A stretch of 64,000 nt of DNA from Exiguobacterium sp. SL-9 (GCF_004336985.1 NZ_SJUO01000002.1:558001-622000), one strand, 5' to 3'. Positions 43,030-51,678 are shown, numbered from the stretch's first letter. Program-made: numbers and translations. Notes: generated by a model from the sequence alone, not told the origin.

Positions 43030-43186
43030 TTATGCTTTTGTCACGCGAAGGCATTCCGGCCGCTCGAACCCGTCTGCACCTAAAAATCGCAGCGCATCAG
43101 TCGTCAAGTCGTCGCGTGTGATCGTCTTGACGCTTGGTTCCGTCTGTTCATCGACCCATACTTTCCAAATCTCAACTCATCTTCAT
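43030..43186 (-). pseudogene. Frameshifted small gene after DUF2812
   Basis: An ATG at 43186, 11 bases after the DUF2812 stop and behind GGAAGAC, gives only MKMS before TGA. One base shifted, a frame of about 47 codons is open to the stop at 43030: VEIWKVWVDEQTEPSVKTIT, then RDDLTTDALRFLGADGFERP and ECLRVTKA. The frame is protein-like and ends just before the operon terminator. A single-base deletion (or sequence error) would explain it; no homologue is known to me. Confidence 0.45.
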
Positions 43187-43197
43187 GTCTTCCGTTT

Positions 43198-43725
43198 TCA
43201 GTCTTGTTCCGCGATTGCCCGCAGTCCTTTTAACGTACGCAGCTTTCGCGTTTGCTGTTGAATCAAATAGGCGATGAACGCGGCAAGCGCGAGGTTCGGC
43301 CAAATCACCCATACTGCGAATGGACCAATCACATTGATGCAAATAGCGATGATATTGACGAGCAGTACAAGTTGATACAATTGCAACACACGATTCGTTT
43401 TCGCAATCATCGAGTCAAAATCAGAATAGAGATGAAACGGTCCGTTTTCAGTACGTTTACGCAAAAAAATCCATCGGAACGATGTATCGACCACTTCGAT
43501 TTCCATCTCGTCTAAAAACTCAAGGTAAGCTGTAGACTTAGGATGGTTCGGAAGTTCTTCCAGTAATTCAATACGATACATGTATGCACCTGGCTCCCCT
43601 TTACTAAACACGTAACGTCCGATCTTGAATCGTTCTAGCAACCACCCCTGTTCCGCCATCTCGTTCAGCCACTGCTCTTCTTTTTCATAATCGACATAAA
43701 CGCGGTAAATTGTTTTTGTTGTCAC
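43198..43725 (-). CDS. DUF2812 membrane protein
   Basis: 175 residues from the GTG at 43725, which overlaps the padR stop (GTGA) and has AGGGGG nine bases upstream. The N-terminal domain (YRVYVDYEKEEQWLNEMAEQG and YVFSKGEPGAYMYRIELL) is typical of DUF2812, and two helices follow (about 120-138 and 142-160). DUF2812 genes are very often paired with PadR regulators. Function unknown; a membrane stress or signal role is only a guess. Confidence 0.88.
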   Translation of the reverse strand: MTTKTIYRVYVDYEKEEQWLNEMAEQGWLLERFKIGRYVFSKGEPGAYMYRIELLEELPNHPKSTAYLEFLDEMEIEVVDTSFRWIFLRKRTENGPFHLYSDFDSMIAKTNRVLQLYQLVLLVNIIAICINVIGPFAVWVIWPNLALAAFIAYLIQQQTRKLRTLKGLRAIAEQD

Positions 43726-44048
43726 GGTCGATTTCCCCCTATCCACTGTCTTCCGTTTATAACAAGTTCTTCAAGGCGCACGAGTTCGGCTTCGAGCACA
43801 GATTGTCCATCTATCGTAATGGTGTACTCTTTCTTTCGCCCACTCGCTCCTTCGACCGCCTCGATCCATCCTTTTTCCACCAGGCTACTGAGTGCCCCGT
43901 ATAAGGTCCCCGCCGCCAACTGGACGCGACCATGGCTCAATTCTTCTACAAACTGCATGATGCCGTATCCGTGCCTCGGGACTTGTAGCGACAGCAGCAC
44001 ATAGTAGACCGCTTCTGTCAAAGCGATGCTTCCCACTGATTTCTTCAT
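43722..44048 (-). CDS. PadR-family transcriptional regulator
   Basis: 108 residues, winged helix: ALTEAVYYVLLSLQVPRHGY, then VQLAAGTLYGALSSLVEKGW and GRKKEYTITIDGQSVLEAE. PadR regulators repress their own and a neighbouring operon and respond to membrane-active or phenolic compounds. The perfect palindrome at 44076-44096 covers its promoter. It is coupled to the DUF2812 gene. Confidence 0.92.
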   Translation of the reverse strand: MKKSVGSIALTEAVYYVLLSLQVPRHGYGIMQFVEELSHGRVQLAAGTLYGALSSLVEKGWIEAVEGASGRKKEYTITIDGQSVLEAELVRLEELVINGRQWIGGNRP

Positions 44049-44075
44049 AATTCGTCCCCTTTACTTCGTCTGACG

Positions 44076-44127
44076 ATATATCGGCTTCCGATATATTGAG
44101 TATATCCTAATTTTAGGTAGTTGACTA
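44076..44127 (-). promoter_or_regulatory. padR promoter and autoregulatory operator
   Basis: The operator ATATATCGG-CTT-CCGATATAT (44076-44096) has perfect 9-bp arms. On the minus strand the -10 TATACT is at 44099-44104 and the -35 TAGTCA at 44122-44127 (17-bp spacer), so the palindrome sits at the transcription start. Confidence 0.78.
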
Positions 44128-44131
44128 CAAG

Positions 44132-44161
44132 AAAAAAGGGATCCAGTATACACTGAATCCC
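44132..44161 (-). terminator. Terminator of the dus gene
   Basis: GGGATTCAGTG and TACTGGATCCC on the minus strand followed by TTTTTT; it lies between dus and the padR promoter. Confidence 0.82.
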
Positions 44162-44169
44162 GGTAAAAC

Positions 44170-45177
44170 TTATTCAACTGTCAACGCTGCCTCGGCAAGC
44201 GCAGCTTCTTCTCTATGATAGTTCTCAACGAACGCATCAAGGTGCGCTCGCACTTCGTCTGTCGATTTCGTGTCCATGAGCTTCACACGGAGGTCGCTCG
44301 CCCCGCGGAATCCTTTCACGTAAATCTTGAAGAAGCGGTGCAAGTTCGAGATTGAACGCGGCACCTCTTCTTGGAACTTATCTTGCAGGTCAAGTTGGAG
44401 ACGAAGCAAATCGAGATACTCTTCCATCGAATGCTCACGCGGTTCTTTCTCGAACGCGAACGGGTTCTTGAAAATCCCGCGGCCGATCATGACGCCGTCG
44501 ACGCCATACTTTTCGACGAGTTCTAATCCCATCTGACGGTCGAGGATGTCACCGTTGATCGTGATGAGCGTGTCCGGTGCGATCTCGTCACGCAGTTTGA
44601 CAATATCAGGAATCATCTCCCAGTGCGCGTCGACTTTACTCATCTCGTTACGTGTACGCAAGTGAATCGACAAGTTGGCGATATCTTGCTTCAAGAGATG
44701 CGTCAACCAATCGCGCCACTCGTCAAGCTTCGCGAAACCGAGACGTGTCTTGACGCTGACCGGGATGCCGCCGGCTTTCGCCGCTTGGATGAGTTCCGCC
44801 GCGACGTCAGGACGGAGGATGAGTCCGCTCCCTTTGCCGCGCTTCGCCACGTTCGGGACCGGGCAACCCATATTGATGTCGAGGCCTTTATAGCCCATCT
44901 CGGCCATCCCGATGCTCATCTCGCGGAAGTAGTCCGGGTTGTCGCCCCAAATGTGGGCGACCATCGGCTGTTCGTCCTCGGTGAACGTCAAGCGTCCGCG
45001 CAAGCTACCTTTCCCTTCCGGGTGGCAGTAGCTGTCCGAGTTAGCGAACTCGGTGAAAAAGACGTCAGGGCGTCCCGCATAGGCGACGACGTGGCGGAAG
45101 ACGACATCGGTCACGTCTTCCATCGGGGCAAGTATAAAGAATGGACGCGGCAGATCGCGCCAGAAGTTTTCGTTCAT
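44170..45177 (-). CDS. tRNA-dihydrouridine synthase
   Basis: 335 residues, FMN-dependent TIM barrel that reduces uridine in tRNA D-loops. The N terminus [17 protein letters not shown] is the substrate end of the barrel, and [20 protein letters not shown] holds the catalytic Cys. SVKTRLGF and [12 protein letters not shown] bind FMN phosphate. It is a Dus of the B/C-like type, but the exact subfamily cannot be told. Monocistronic, ribosome binding site AAAGGGAATG. Confidence 0.93.
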   Translation of the reverse strand: MNENFWRDLPRPFFILAPMEDVTDVVFRHVVAYAGRPDVFFTEFANSDSYCHPEGKGSLRGRLTFTEDEQPMVAHIWGDNPDYFREMSIGMAEMGYKGLDINMGCPVPNVAKRGKGSGLILRPDVAAELIQAAKAGGIPVSVKTRLGFAKLDEWRDWLTHLLKQDIANLSIHLRTRNEMSKVDAHWEMIPDIVKLRDEIAPDTLITINGDILDRQMGLELVEKYGVDGVMIGRGIFKNPFAFEKEPREHSMEEYLDLLRLQLDLQDKFQEEVPRSISNLHRFFKIYVKGFRGASDLRVKLMDTKSTDEVRAHLDAFVENYHREEAALAEAALTVE

Positions 45178-45273
45178 GTCAAATCATTCCCTTTCGTAGT
45201 CAATCCAACAAAATCACTTTATCTATCTTATTATGGACGCGGGAATGTATCAACTGACAATACTTTAAAAAGC

Positions 45274-45876
45274 TCAGCGTTGTTCATTTTCAATGATTTT
45301 AAAGAAGTGTGTAAACCCGTCCTGCAGCAAATACTCCAATATTCGATTCGTATGAACAGACTCGACAACTTGAACATTCAATAACGTTTGGAGCACCATT
45401 CCATCAATTGCGGCCATCGTCCAGGCGGCGACCGCTCTCGTCGAAGGTCCGCGTTCAACGCCATACGCTCTCACAAAGATGGCTTCGACGCGATTGATCC
45501 AATCCACATATTTTTCTTTAAACTTATTTTGTAACTCCACATTCCCGAGCATCGCCTCATGGGCCAAATAAAACTGCAAACGGCTTTCCGCATCTTTTTT
45601 GAGTCGGTCTTGCATCCCATCGAAGATTTCTTGAATGATTTCGCGGGCCTCTTTCTTGTCCTCAATCGAGACGGTCGCGATTCGACGAATCTCACCTAAT
45701 CCTTCGTCCATCACGTCATATAAAATAGCCTCTTTCGAACTGTAATAATGATAGATCGCCCCCGTGCTAAACCCTGCTTTTTTTGCGATTCCCCGAAGCG
45801 TCGTACCTTGAATCCCGTTTTCGATAATCGTCGCTCGCGCCGCTTCTAATATCTTTTGTTTTCCTTCGTTCATCAT
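45274..45876 (-). CDS. TetR-family transcriptional repressor
   Basis: 200 residues; two consecutive ATG codons (45876 and 45873) are possible. The N-terminal helix-turn-helix is clear: ILEAARATIIENGIQGTTLR, then GIAKKAGFSTGAIYHYYSSKE. The C-terminal ligand-binding domain is variable. It is divergent from the membrane protein at 46095, and the palindrome at 46007-46028 in the shared region is the likely operator. Confidence 0.92.
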   Translation of the reverse strand: MMNEGKQKILEAARATIIENGIQGTTLRGIAKKAGFSTGAIYHYYSSKEAILYDVMDEGLGEIRRIATVSIEDKKEAREIIQEIFDGMQDRLKKDAESRLQFYLAHEAMLGNVELQNKFKEKYVDWINRVEAIFVRAYGVERGPSTRAVAAWTMAAIDGMVLQTLLNVQVVESVHTNRILEYLLQDGFTHFFKIIENEQR

Positions 45877-46006
45877 CTGCTCCGACGCTCCTCACGTAAT
45901 AATGGCTAATTATATCATAATGATTTGTCCGAATTATGACATGTCACGGTGACGTGCCAAATCATATTGACACCGCTTTCATTACTTTGTTACACTTTTC
46001 ACATAA

Positions 46007-46028
46007 ACATAACGAACGTTCGGTATGT
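46007..46028. promoter_or_regulatory. TetR-type operator in the divergent region
   Basis: ACATAACGAACGTTCGGTATGT is a 22-bp palindrome with ten of eleven pairs. It overlaps the -10 region of a TTGTTA-N17-TAACGA-like promoter for the membrane protein gene at 46095. Confidence 0.7.
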
Positions 46029-46094
46029 TTAGTGACATCATCTTTTTATCGTTGCTTCATCACTATCATTTAGAAATGAAAGGAGTGTTATCGT

Positions 46095-47054
46095 ATGTTC
46101 TTCTTTGAGTCTATCCCTTGGTACAATGTCGTGATGTGGTTCGTCGTATTCGGTCTATTGATCGGGTTGAATGAAATCGTCCGATCTAGCAAAACAGCGA
46201 GTATCTTCATGTTTATGGCCGTACCAATCGCCTTGACCCCGATTTGGTTTTTTACCGCCGATCCTGAAATCACCTCGTGGTTCCATTGGGTGAAAGTGTA
46301 TTCAGCATTAGCCGGAAGTTTGATTTACATGGTCATCCGTTTCACGGATTATCATAAGAAACATCCATGGTATTTGATGCTCGTCCCAGGTATTTTGGCA
46401 CTCAACATCGCTGAGGCCGTCGTTCGAGAGTTCCAAGTCGGTATCATGGGATTTGAAGGTATGGTCGATGGAATGTACTACATCTCGGGCGGTTGGAACT
46501 ATGTGAACGCCGTCGCGGGAATCTTGAACTTGCTCCTCATCTGCGGCTGGGTCGGCATCTTCGCCACATCCGGTAAGAAAAAAGACATGCTCTGGCCGGA
46601 CCAGACGAAACTTTGGATTGTCGCTTACGGCATCTGGAACATCGCCTACGTCTATTCATGCGCACCGGGCAACGCCTTTTATTCAGGATTCGCTTTGAAC
46701 ATCGCCGCGACGGTTCCCGCCTTGCTTTGGGCAAAAGGCACATGGATGCAAAACCGCGCCCAGACGCTCACATTTTGGATGATGTGGGTCATGACGTTCC
46801 CTTACTTCTTTGCTGTCGGTAGCACGTTCAACGTGAGTGTGTCGTACAACCCGGCAGCGAACTGGACGATCGCCCTCCTCAGTTTGGCGCTGAATGTCGT
46901 CCTCGCCGTCTGGCAAGTGACACGGATCGTCAAATACAAACTCAATCCGTTGAAAGACGAGTTGTGGAAAGATACGAACGAATATAAAGAAATCAACGCG
47001 ATGCGTGAAGACACTGCTCCTGAACAAGAAACTGCGGTCAGAAGAGTGCTGTAA
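46095..47054 (+). CDS. DUF5692-like multi-helix membrane protein
   Basis: 319 residues with about eight to ten membrane helices and aromatic loops (YNVVMWFVVFGLLIGLNEIV, MYYISGGWNYVNAVAG). This matches proteins I recall as DUF5692, all of unknown function. The start follows GAAAGGAG. A divergent TetR gene and a palindrome suggest that expression is induced by a small molecule. No transporter signature is visible. Confidence 0.65.
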   Translation: MFFFESIPWYNVVMWFVVFGLLIGLNEIVRSSKTASIFMFMAVPIALTPIWFFTADPEITSWFHWVKVYSALAGSLIYMVIRFTDYHKKHPWYLMLVPGILALNIAEAVVREFQVGIMGFEGMVDGMYYISGGWNYVNAVAGILNLLLICGWVGIFATSGKKKDMLWPDQTKLWIVAYGIWNIAYVYSCAPGNAFYSGFALNIAATVPALLWAKGTWMQNRAQTLTFWMMWVMTFPYFFAVGSTFNVSVSYNPAANWTIALLSLALNVVLAVWQVTRIVKYKLNPLKDELWKDTNEYKEINAMREDTAPEQETAVRRVL

Positions 47055-47060
47055 ATATGA

Positions 47061-47092
47061 GACGGGCTGCGTGACAGTCCGTCTTTTTTTTA
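47061..47092 (+). terminator. Terminator of the DUF5692-like gene
   Basis: GACGG-CTG and CAG-CCGTC stem with a 5-base loop, followed by seven T. Confidence 0.85.
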
Positions 47093-47162
47093 TTTTTCAC
47101 AGGACAATCGTCAGGACAATTAGAATGATAATACAGAACATATTTTGAAAGGGTTGATCAAG

Positions 47163-47723
47163 ATGATCGTTTGGATCAACGGCGCTTTCGGTTCAGGCAA
47201 GACGACAGCCGCCAAACAATTGCAACAACGGTTGCCAAACGCCTTTTTGTATGACCCGGAACAAGTCGGTTTTTTCATTCGCGACAATCTGCCCAAAGAC
47301 ATGCAACTGCCTGACTTCCAACGTCATCCGGAATGGCGGGCGTTTAATGCTGAGATGTTGGCGAAGATTGCTCGTTCATACGATGGCGTAATCGTTGTCC
47401 CGATGACGATCGTGGACCGCCTCTACTATGATGAAATCATCGGAGCCCTACAACGTGACGGGATTCGGGTCGACCATTATATTCTCCACGCGGATAAGAG
47501 AACACTTAACAAGCGTTTGAATCAACGCTTTGAATGGTTCAATTCATGGGGTAAGGCGCAAATTGACCGCTGTCTCTACGCCTTTCATCACGACATCACG
47601 CATGACAAAATCGAGACCAATCACCTTACAGTCGAACAGGTCGTCGAGGAAATTGCCGAGCGGAGCGGCTTGACCCTACTAGCCGCAAAACGCAGTCTCT
47701 TCGTACACGCGTTCCGATCATGA
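47163..47723 (+). CDS. tmrB: Tunicamycin resistance-type ATP-binding protein TmrB
   Basis: 186 residues from the ATG at 47163 (a TTG six codons upstream is less likely). The P-loop is in MIVWINGAFGSGKTTAAKQL. The family signature continues with FLYDPEQVGFFIRDNLP, WRAFNAEML and NSWGKAQIDRC. It resembles B. subtilis TmrB over its whole length; TmrB binds tunicamycin at the membrane and gives resistance. tagO, the tunicamycin target, is also in this window at 15453-16505. Regulation is not visible. Confidence 0.88.
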   Translation: MIVWINGAFGSGKTTAAKQLQQRLPNAFLYDPEQVGFFIRDNLPKDMQLPDFQRHPEWRAFNAEMLAKIARSYDGVIVVPMTIVDRLYYDEIIGALQRDGIRVDHYILHADKRTLNKRLNQRFEWFNSWGKAQIDRCLYAFHHDITHDKIETNHLTVEQVVEEIAERSGLTLLAAKRSLFVHAFRS

Positions 47724-47724
47724 C

Positions 47725-47765
47725 GAAGCAAGAACCCTCTAATCTACGATTGAAGGTTGCTTGCT
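47725..47765 (+). terminator. Weak terminator-like hairpin after tmrB
   Basis: AAGCAAGAACC and GGTTGCTTGCTT form an 11-bp stem with one bulge and an 18-base loop; the following bases are not a clear T run. Confidence 0.35.
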
Positions 47766-47776
47766 TGAGGAGTCTT

Positions 47777-47884
47777 TTAGTCTTTCGTCATGAACACGGC
47801 TCTTTCATACTCATTGTTATGCTCGTGCCAATATTCGATCCGCTCCATTGTACATGCTAAATGATTGTTGTTCTTTTCAAACAT
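47777..47884 (-). pseudogene. Gene remnant on the minus strand
   Basis: A 35-codon frame starting MFEKNNNHLACTMERIEYWH and ending ERAVFMTKD, with no ribosome binding site and a stop directly before it. The composition looks like the C-terminal end of a real protein. It probably is a decayed gene between tmrB and the Fic module. The rest of the 312-base spacer is AT-rich and holds only the antitoxin promoter. Confidence 0.3.
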
Positions 47885-47989
47885 TCGTCAATTGAAACAC
47901 AGCACTTTCTTCACAAAATCCTCGGGTGCTGACTACGAGTCCAAGCTAATCGCGCTAAGTTGCACAACGATTTTATAGTTCATCGTGTA

Positions 47990-47998
47990 TGATATAAT
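47990..47998 (+). promoter_or_regulatory. Extended -10 promoter of the VbhA-type antitoxin
   Basis: TGATATAAT (TG-N-TATAAT) is an extended -10 element 38 bases upstream of the GTG start; no clear -35 box is needed. Confidence 0.6.
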
Positions 47999-48035
47999 TG
48001 TAAATAAGTTAATCCAAGTGAAAAGGGTGAGAAAA

Positions 48036-48224
48036 GTGGACAAGAACTCATACATCGAACGTCAAAAACAAGTGAAATTTGCAGTTGGTATGGCTGCAAT
48101 CGATGGGGGGAAACCAAGTCCTTTCACACAAAAATTGCTAAGTCGATATGAAAATGGCGAGATCACTTCAGCTCAGTTTAAACAAGCCATTATGGAGCAG
48201 TATACGAAAGCACAGCAATCCTAA
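48036..48224 (+). CDS. VbhA-type antitoxin of a Fic toxin
   Basis: 62 residues from the GTG at 48036, preceded by AAAAGGGTGAG. The peptide reads QKQVKFAVGMAAIDGGKPSP, then FTQKLLSRYENGEITSAQFK. This is the form of the small helical VbhA family (S/T-x-x-x-E/D-G inhibitory helix region replaced by AIDGG), with the RY-x-x-GEIT signature. In such modules the antitoxin helix blocks the Fic active site. The downstream fic frame starts at the overlapping TAATG. The toxin is frameshifted, so the antitoxin may now stand alone. Confidence 0.8.
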   Translation: MDKNSYIERQKQVKFAVGMAAIDGGKPSPFTQKLLSRYENGEITSAQFKQAIMEQYTKAQQS

Positions 48225-48944
48225 TGGATCCTTACGTTTACCCCAATACAAGTGTGCTTATAAATAAACTTGGGATAACTGACGAGCAACAACTGATTAC
48301 TGTTGAAGCGCAACTTATCATTGCAAACATAGTTAGAAATCGAATCGCTCATTTCGAAAGTAGACTTCGATAGTTATCATGCTCTACAACAAATCCATCG
48401 ACATCTATTCAACGAACTATATGAATGGGCCGGCGATTTTCGCTCAATCAATATCTATAAAAATGAGCGAATTTTGGGCGGCATATCTGTGATTTACAGT
48501 GATTCTTTGCAGATTCAAACGGACTTAGCATCTATCTTTGATTGGAAACAAGAAATCACATGGACCCATCAAAATATACGACTGCCCATCTATTTCGCTA
48601 AGCTAATGACAGATTTGTGGCGGGTTCATCCTTTTCGCGAAGGGAATACCCGTACCGTTTCTGTTCTCATGAAACTTTTCGCTCAACATCATAATTTGCC
48701 TTTTAATGCAGAACTGCTCTCTAATAACGCTGGTTACCTTAGAAATGCCCTCGTCATGGCCGCAATTAATGAAGCGCCAGATCCGACCTATTTACACAAA
48801 GTCATAAATGATGCTTTATCTATCGACTTCTCTGCTAGTTTGTCAGATAGTGGCACTTTTTCTGAAAAATATCGCACAATTGGTTCGTACAACGTTTCTA
48901 GTTACGAAGAAAAGCCATTCTCTACAGACCATGATGAATCATAA
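48224..48944 (+). pseudogene. Frameshifted Fic (AMP-transferase) toxin
   Basis: The ATG at 48224 overlaps the antitoxin stop. The first frame encodes a typical Fic N terminus (VLINKLGITDEQQLITVEAQ) and stops at TAG soon after 48356. One base further, the frame continues with VDFDSYHALQQIHRHLFNEL, then YEWAGDFRSINIYKNERI and the active-site loop HPFREGNTRT at about 48626-48655. The shift is at a GAAAG run (48356-48360), where one extra A fits. A complete protein of about 240 residues would result without it. No ADP/ATP clamp other than the motif can be checked. Confidence 0.85.
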
Positions 48945-48953
48945 TTCAAAAAA

Positions 48954-49005
48954 AACAACAACCTCAATGGAACCGTGCATCGGTCTCACTAAGGTTGTTG
49001 TTTTT
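48954..49005. terminator. Bidirectional terminator after the Fic pseudogene
   Basis: AACAACAACCT and AGGTTGTTGTT form an 11-bp stem with a 27-base loop, with A and T runs on both sides. Confidence 0.8.
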
Positions 49006-49048
49006 CTAATGTCATTAGATGAAGGCCTTAACTTTTAATGTGTTCGCG

Positions 49049-49579
49049 TTATTGTGGACTTAACTCTCCCGTACCAAACGTTGCATCGAACGCCCGACAC
49101 CAGATCACGACGGTCGTGTATTGCGTGAGATCGACATCTTCAGGAATCAAATAATTTTGGTTCCCGGTATTGCCCTTTAACGCGCCTAGACGAATCCCTT
49201 CTGTCGTCTCCATCCCCGGCTGAATCAAATAGACGAACAAGTCGGGCCCATTTGTCGTTTGGAAATCTTCGAAGCGCAAGTACACGCCGTCTTCTGCACG
49301 GATCGTTTGAATGTTCCCTGACGTTTCATAGTTCTTTTCTCCATCCATGAACACTCCTGCCAAGTCGGTAAACTCCGTTGCGGTTCCATCCTCCTCAGAC
49401 GACGGGGGTTCCGTCGCTTCCTCGCCTTCGCCCTCTTCATCTACAGTTGCGTCAATTGACGTCGGCGGAAGTCCCTCATCAACCGTCTCGTTCAAGAAAA
49501 TAGGCGAAATGAGCCACCACCCAATCAACAGGACGGCTACTCCCACTATACCTAGGATCACTTTTGTCACGTTTCGCAT
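49049..49579 (-). CDS. Membrane-anchored DM13-domain protein
   Basis: 176 residues from the ATG at 49579, eight bases after GGAG. A helix at residues 6 to 24 (ILGIVGVAVLLIGWWLI) is followed by an acidic linker, then the DM13 fold: GVFMDGEKNYETSGNIQTIR, VYLRFEDFQTTNGPDLFVYL and the conserved VIWCRAFDATFGTGEL with its Cys. DM13 is thought to bind redox-active cofactors outside the cell. The single gene lies next to the Fic module; a connection is not indicated. Confidence 0.85.
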   Translation of the reverse strand: MRNVTKVILGIVGVAVLLIGWWLISPIFLNETVDEGLPPTSIDATVDEEGEGEEATEPPSSEEDGTATEFTDLAGVFMDGEKNYETSGNIQTIRAEDGVYLRFEDFQTTNGPDLFVYLIQPGMETTEGIRLGALKGNTGNQNYLIPEDVDLTQYTTVVIWCRAFDATFGTGELSPQ

Positions 49580-49615
49580 CCTCTTCACTCCTTTTCATGA
49601 GAAAATCTTTAGTTC

Positions 49616-50152
49616 TCAGTACAAGTAGCCTACTAAATCTAAATGACCTTCCGTCCATGCTTTATCACCGACCGGCCGAATCATCAACTCATCAAAGGAG
49701 GCTTCCCCGATTCCACGTGTCGTCTGCCGTTCATCGTCGATTTGGAGCCACGTACACATGTTGTCGACATGGTTGAATCCCGCTCGTAAATAAAGATCAG
49801 GTCGGTCCGCAAACAATAAGAGGAAATCGACTTGATTCGTCTCTCCTACATCAATGACCTCATCCAATAACGCCTTACCAATACCGTCGCCCTGCATCTC
49901 TTTTTTGACGCATAAATCAATCACACCAAGAACGTGAATCGGTTCCCCGTTCAAATTCATCACTCGATAGTCTAGTCCGACATGACCAACGACTTGACCT
50001 TCGTCCCCAAAAGCGAGAAGACGGAGGTGAGGCAATTGCTTGAAATATCGACGATTCGGATAGAGCGGTTCAAATGACACCACCAACAACTCACTGATTT
50101 CATTACTCAATGTCTCATCAAGTTCTAACTCTACATAACGCTGAATCTTCAT
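49616..50152 (-). CDS. GNAT-family N-acetyltransferase
   Basis: 178 residues from the ATG at 50152 after AAGGAGCG. The acetyl-CoA-binding region is VLGVIDLCVKKEMQGDGIGKALLDEVI, with QGDGIGKAL as motif A. The N-terminal part SFEPLYPNRRYFKQLPHLRLLAF is like aminoglycoside 2'-N-acetyltransferases. The acceptor is unknown. Monocistronic. Confidence 0.85.
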   Translation of the reverse strand: MKIQRYVELELDETLSNEISELLVVSFEPLYPNRRYFKQLPHLRLLAFGDEGQVVGHVGLDYRVMNLNGEPIHVLGVIDLCVKKEMQGDGIGKALLDEVIDVGETNQVDFLLLFADRPDLYLRAGFNHVDNMCTWLQIDDERQTTRGIGEASFDELMIRPVGDKAWTEGHLDLVGYLY

Positions 50153-50179
50153 CCACACGCTCCTTATCGTCTTGACCCT

Positions 50180-50210
50180 AAAAAAACCTCCGATTTCCAC
50201 AAATCGAAGG
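50180..50210 (-). terminator. Terminator between rlmCD and the GNAT start
   Basis: ACCTTCGATTT and AAATCGGAGGT on the minus strand around GTGG, followed by seven T; it serves rlmCD. Confidence 0.88.
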
Positions 50211-50224
50211 TCATTTCTTTCAGT

Positions 50225-51583
50225 TTATTCTATTTTTTCTAGCCACGCCACCGTCTCCACGTGCGCCGTATGCGGGAACATGTCGACCGGGGTCACTTCG
50301 ACTAATTTGTAGCCACGGTCGGCAAGATAACGCATATCGCGTGCCTGCGTCGCGACGTTACACGACACGTAGACGATCCGCTTCGGTGCCATCTCGACCA
50401 TCGTCTCGAGGAACGACTCGGCACAGCCTTTACGTGGTGGGTCGACGACGATGACGTCCGGGTTGATGCCATCCTTCTTCCACTGCGGCAGCACATCTTC
50501 CGCTGCGCCACAGGCGTACGTCACGTTGTCGATCTCGTTGACGAGCGCGTTCTGTTTCGCGTCCTCAATCGCTTCCGGCACGACTTCGACGCCGTACACA
50601 TGCGCCGCTTTCCGGGCGAGGAACAGACTGATTGTCCCGATGCCGCAATAGGCGTCGACGACTTGTTCGGTCCCGGTGAGTTGCGCGTATTCGAGCGCCT
50701 TGCCGTATAGCTTCTCCGTCTGGACCGGGTTGACTTGGAAGAACGAGTGCGGGGAAATCGTGAACGTCAGTCCACCGATCTTATCCTCAATCGTCTCATG
50801 GCCATATAACAATTTGTTCGTCGACCCTAAGATGACGTTCGTCTTGTCCGGGTTGACGTTTTGCATGATCGACGTCACGTCCGGGAGACGTTTCAAGATG
50901 TCGGCGACGATCTCGTTCACGCCTTTGATTTTCGTCGTCTTCGTGATGAGGACGATCATCAATTCACCCGAATGATACCCGTAACGGGCCATGACGTGGC
51001 GGATGACGCCTCGCCCGGTCTTCTCGTCATATGCGGGGACGCCGTGCGCCGCGAGCACGTCACGGACGACTTGGACAGCCTCATCGTTACGCTCGTCTTG
51101 GATGAGACATTCCTTCATTTCGACGATATCGTGCGAACGTGGACGATAGAAACCCGCGACGAGACGACCGGCCTCGTCTTTGAACGGCACTTGCGCCTTG
51201 TTGCGGTAACGCCATGGTTCCGGCATGCCGATTGTCTCGTGGACGGGCACGTCGAACTGACCGAGTCGTTTCAACGCATCGACGACACGGTCCCGTTTTT
51301 GACGGAGCTGGCCGTCATAGCTGAAGTGCTGGAGCTGACAGCCCCCGCACTGATAGAAAATCGGGCACGGTGGCTCGACCCGGTCCTTACTCGCTTGCTT
51401 CACATCGATCAAGCGGGCGAACCCGTACTGTTTATTCGTCTTCGTCACGACAATCTCCACGGTCTCCCCCGGGAGCGCATTCGGGACGAACAACGTGTAA
51501 CCGTCGACGCGTGCCACGCCCGCGCCTTCGTGCGTGAGGTCGTGGATATGGACGTCGAGACGGTCATTCTTTTGGACTGGTAG
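50225..51583 (-). CDS. rlmCD: 23S rRNA (uracil-5-)-methyltransferase RlmCD/TrmA family
   Basis: 452 residues from the ATG at 51583 after AAAGGAGAG. A TRAM RNA-binding domain starts it (DVHIHDLTHEGAGVARVDGY), followed by the iron-sulfur cysteines (CPIFYQCGGCQLQH) and the S-adenosylmethionine domain (DAYCGIGTISLFLARKA). The catalytic Cys is in VYVSCNVATQARD and the acidic partner in VVDPPRKGC. In B. subtilis RlmCD (YefA) modifies U747 and U1939. The gene order gatCAB-dgkB-rlmCD is conserved. Confidence 0.93.
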   Translation of the reverse strand, partial: LPVQKNDRLDVHIHDLTHEGAGVARVDGYTLFVPNALPGETVEIVVTKTNKQYGFARLIDVKQASKDRVEPPCPIFYQCGGCQLQHFSYDGQLRQKRDRVVDALKRLGQFDVPVHETIGMPEPWRYRNKAQVPFKDEAGRLVAGFYRPRSHDIVEMKECLIQDERNDEAVQVVRDVLAAHGVPAYDEKTGRGVIRHVMARYGYHSGELMIVLITKTTKIKGVNEIVADILKRLPDVTSIMQNVNPDKTNVILGSTNKLLYGHETIEDKIGGLTFTISPHSFFQVNPVQTEKLYGKALEYAQLTGTEQVVDAYCGIGTISLFLARKAAHVYGVEVVPEAIEDAKQNALVNEIDNVTYACGAAEDVLPQWKKDGINPDVIVVDPPRKGCAESFLETMVEMAPKRIVYVSCNVATQARDMRYLADRGYKLVEVTPVDMFPHTAHVETVAWLEKIE

Positions 51584-51649
51584 CATGAGTCTCTCCTTTC
51601 CCGATTCAAAAAATAGTGTGTATTGGTTCATACCCGTTCCAAGCGAACG

Positions 51650-51678
51650 AAAAGCTCGGCGTGTGCGCCACGCCGAGC
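51650..51678 (-). terminator. Terminator of dgkB
   Basis: GCTCGGCGTG and CACGCCGAGC with a 5-base loop; TTTT follows on the minus strand. Confidence 0.8.
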
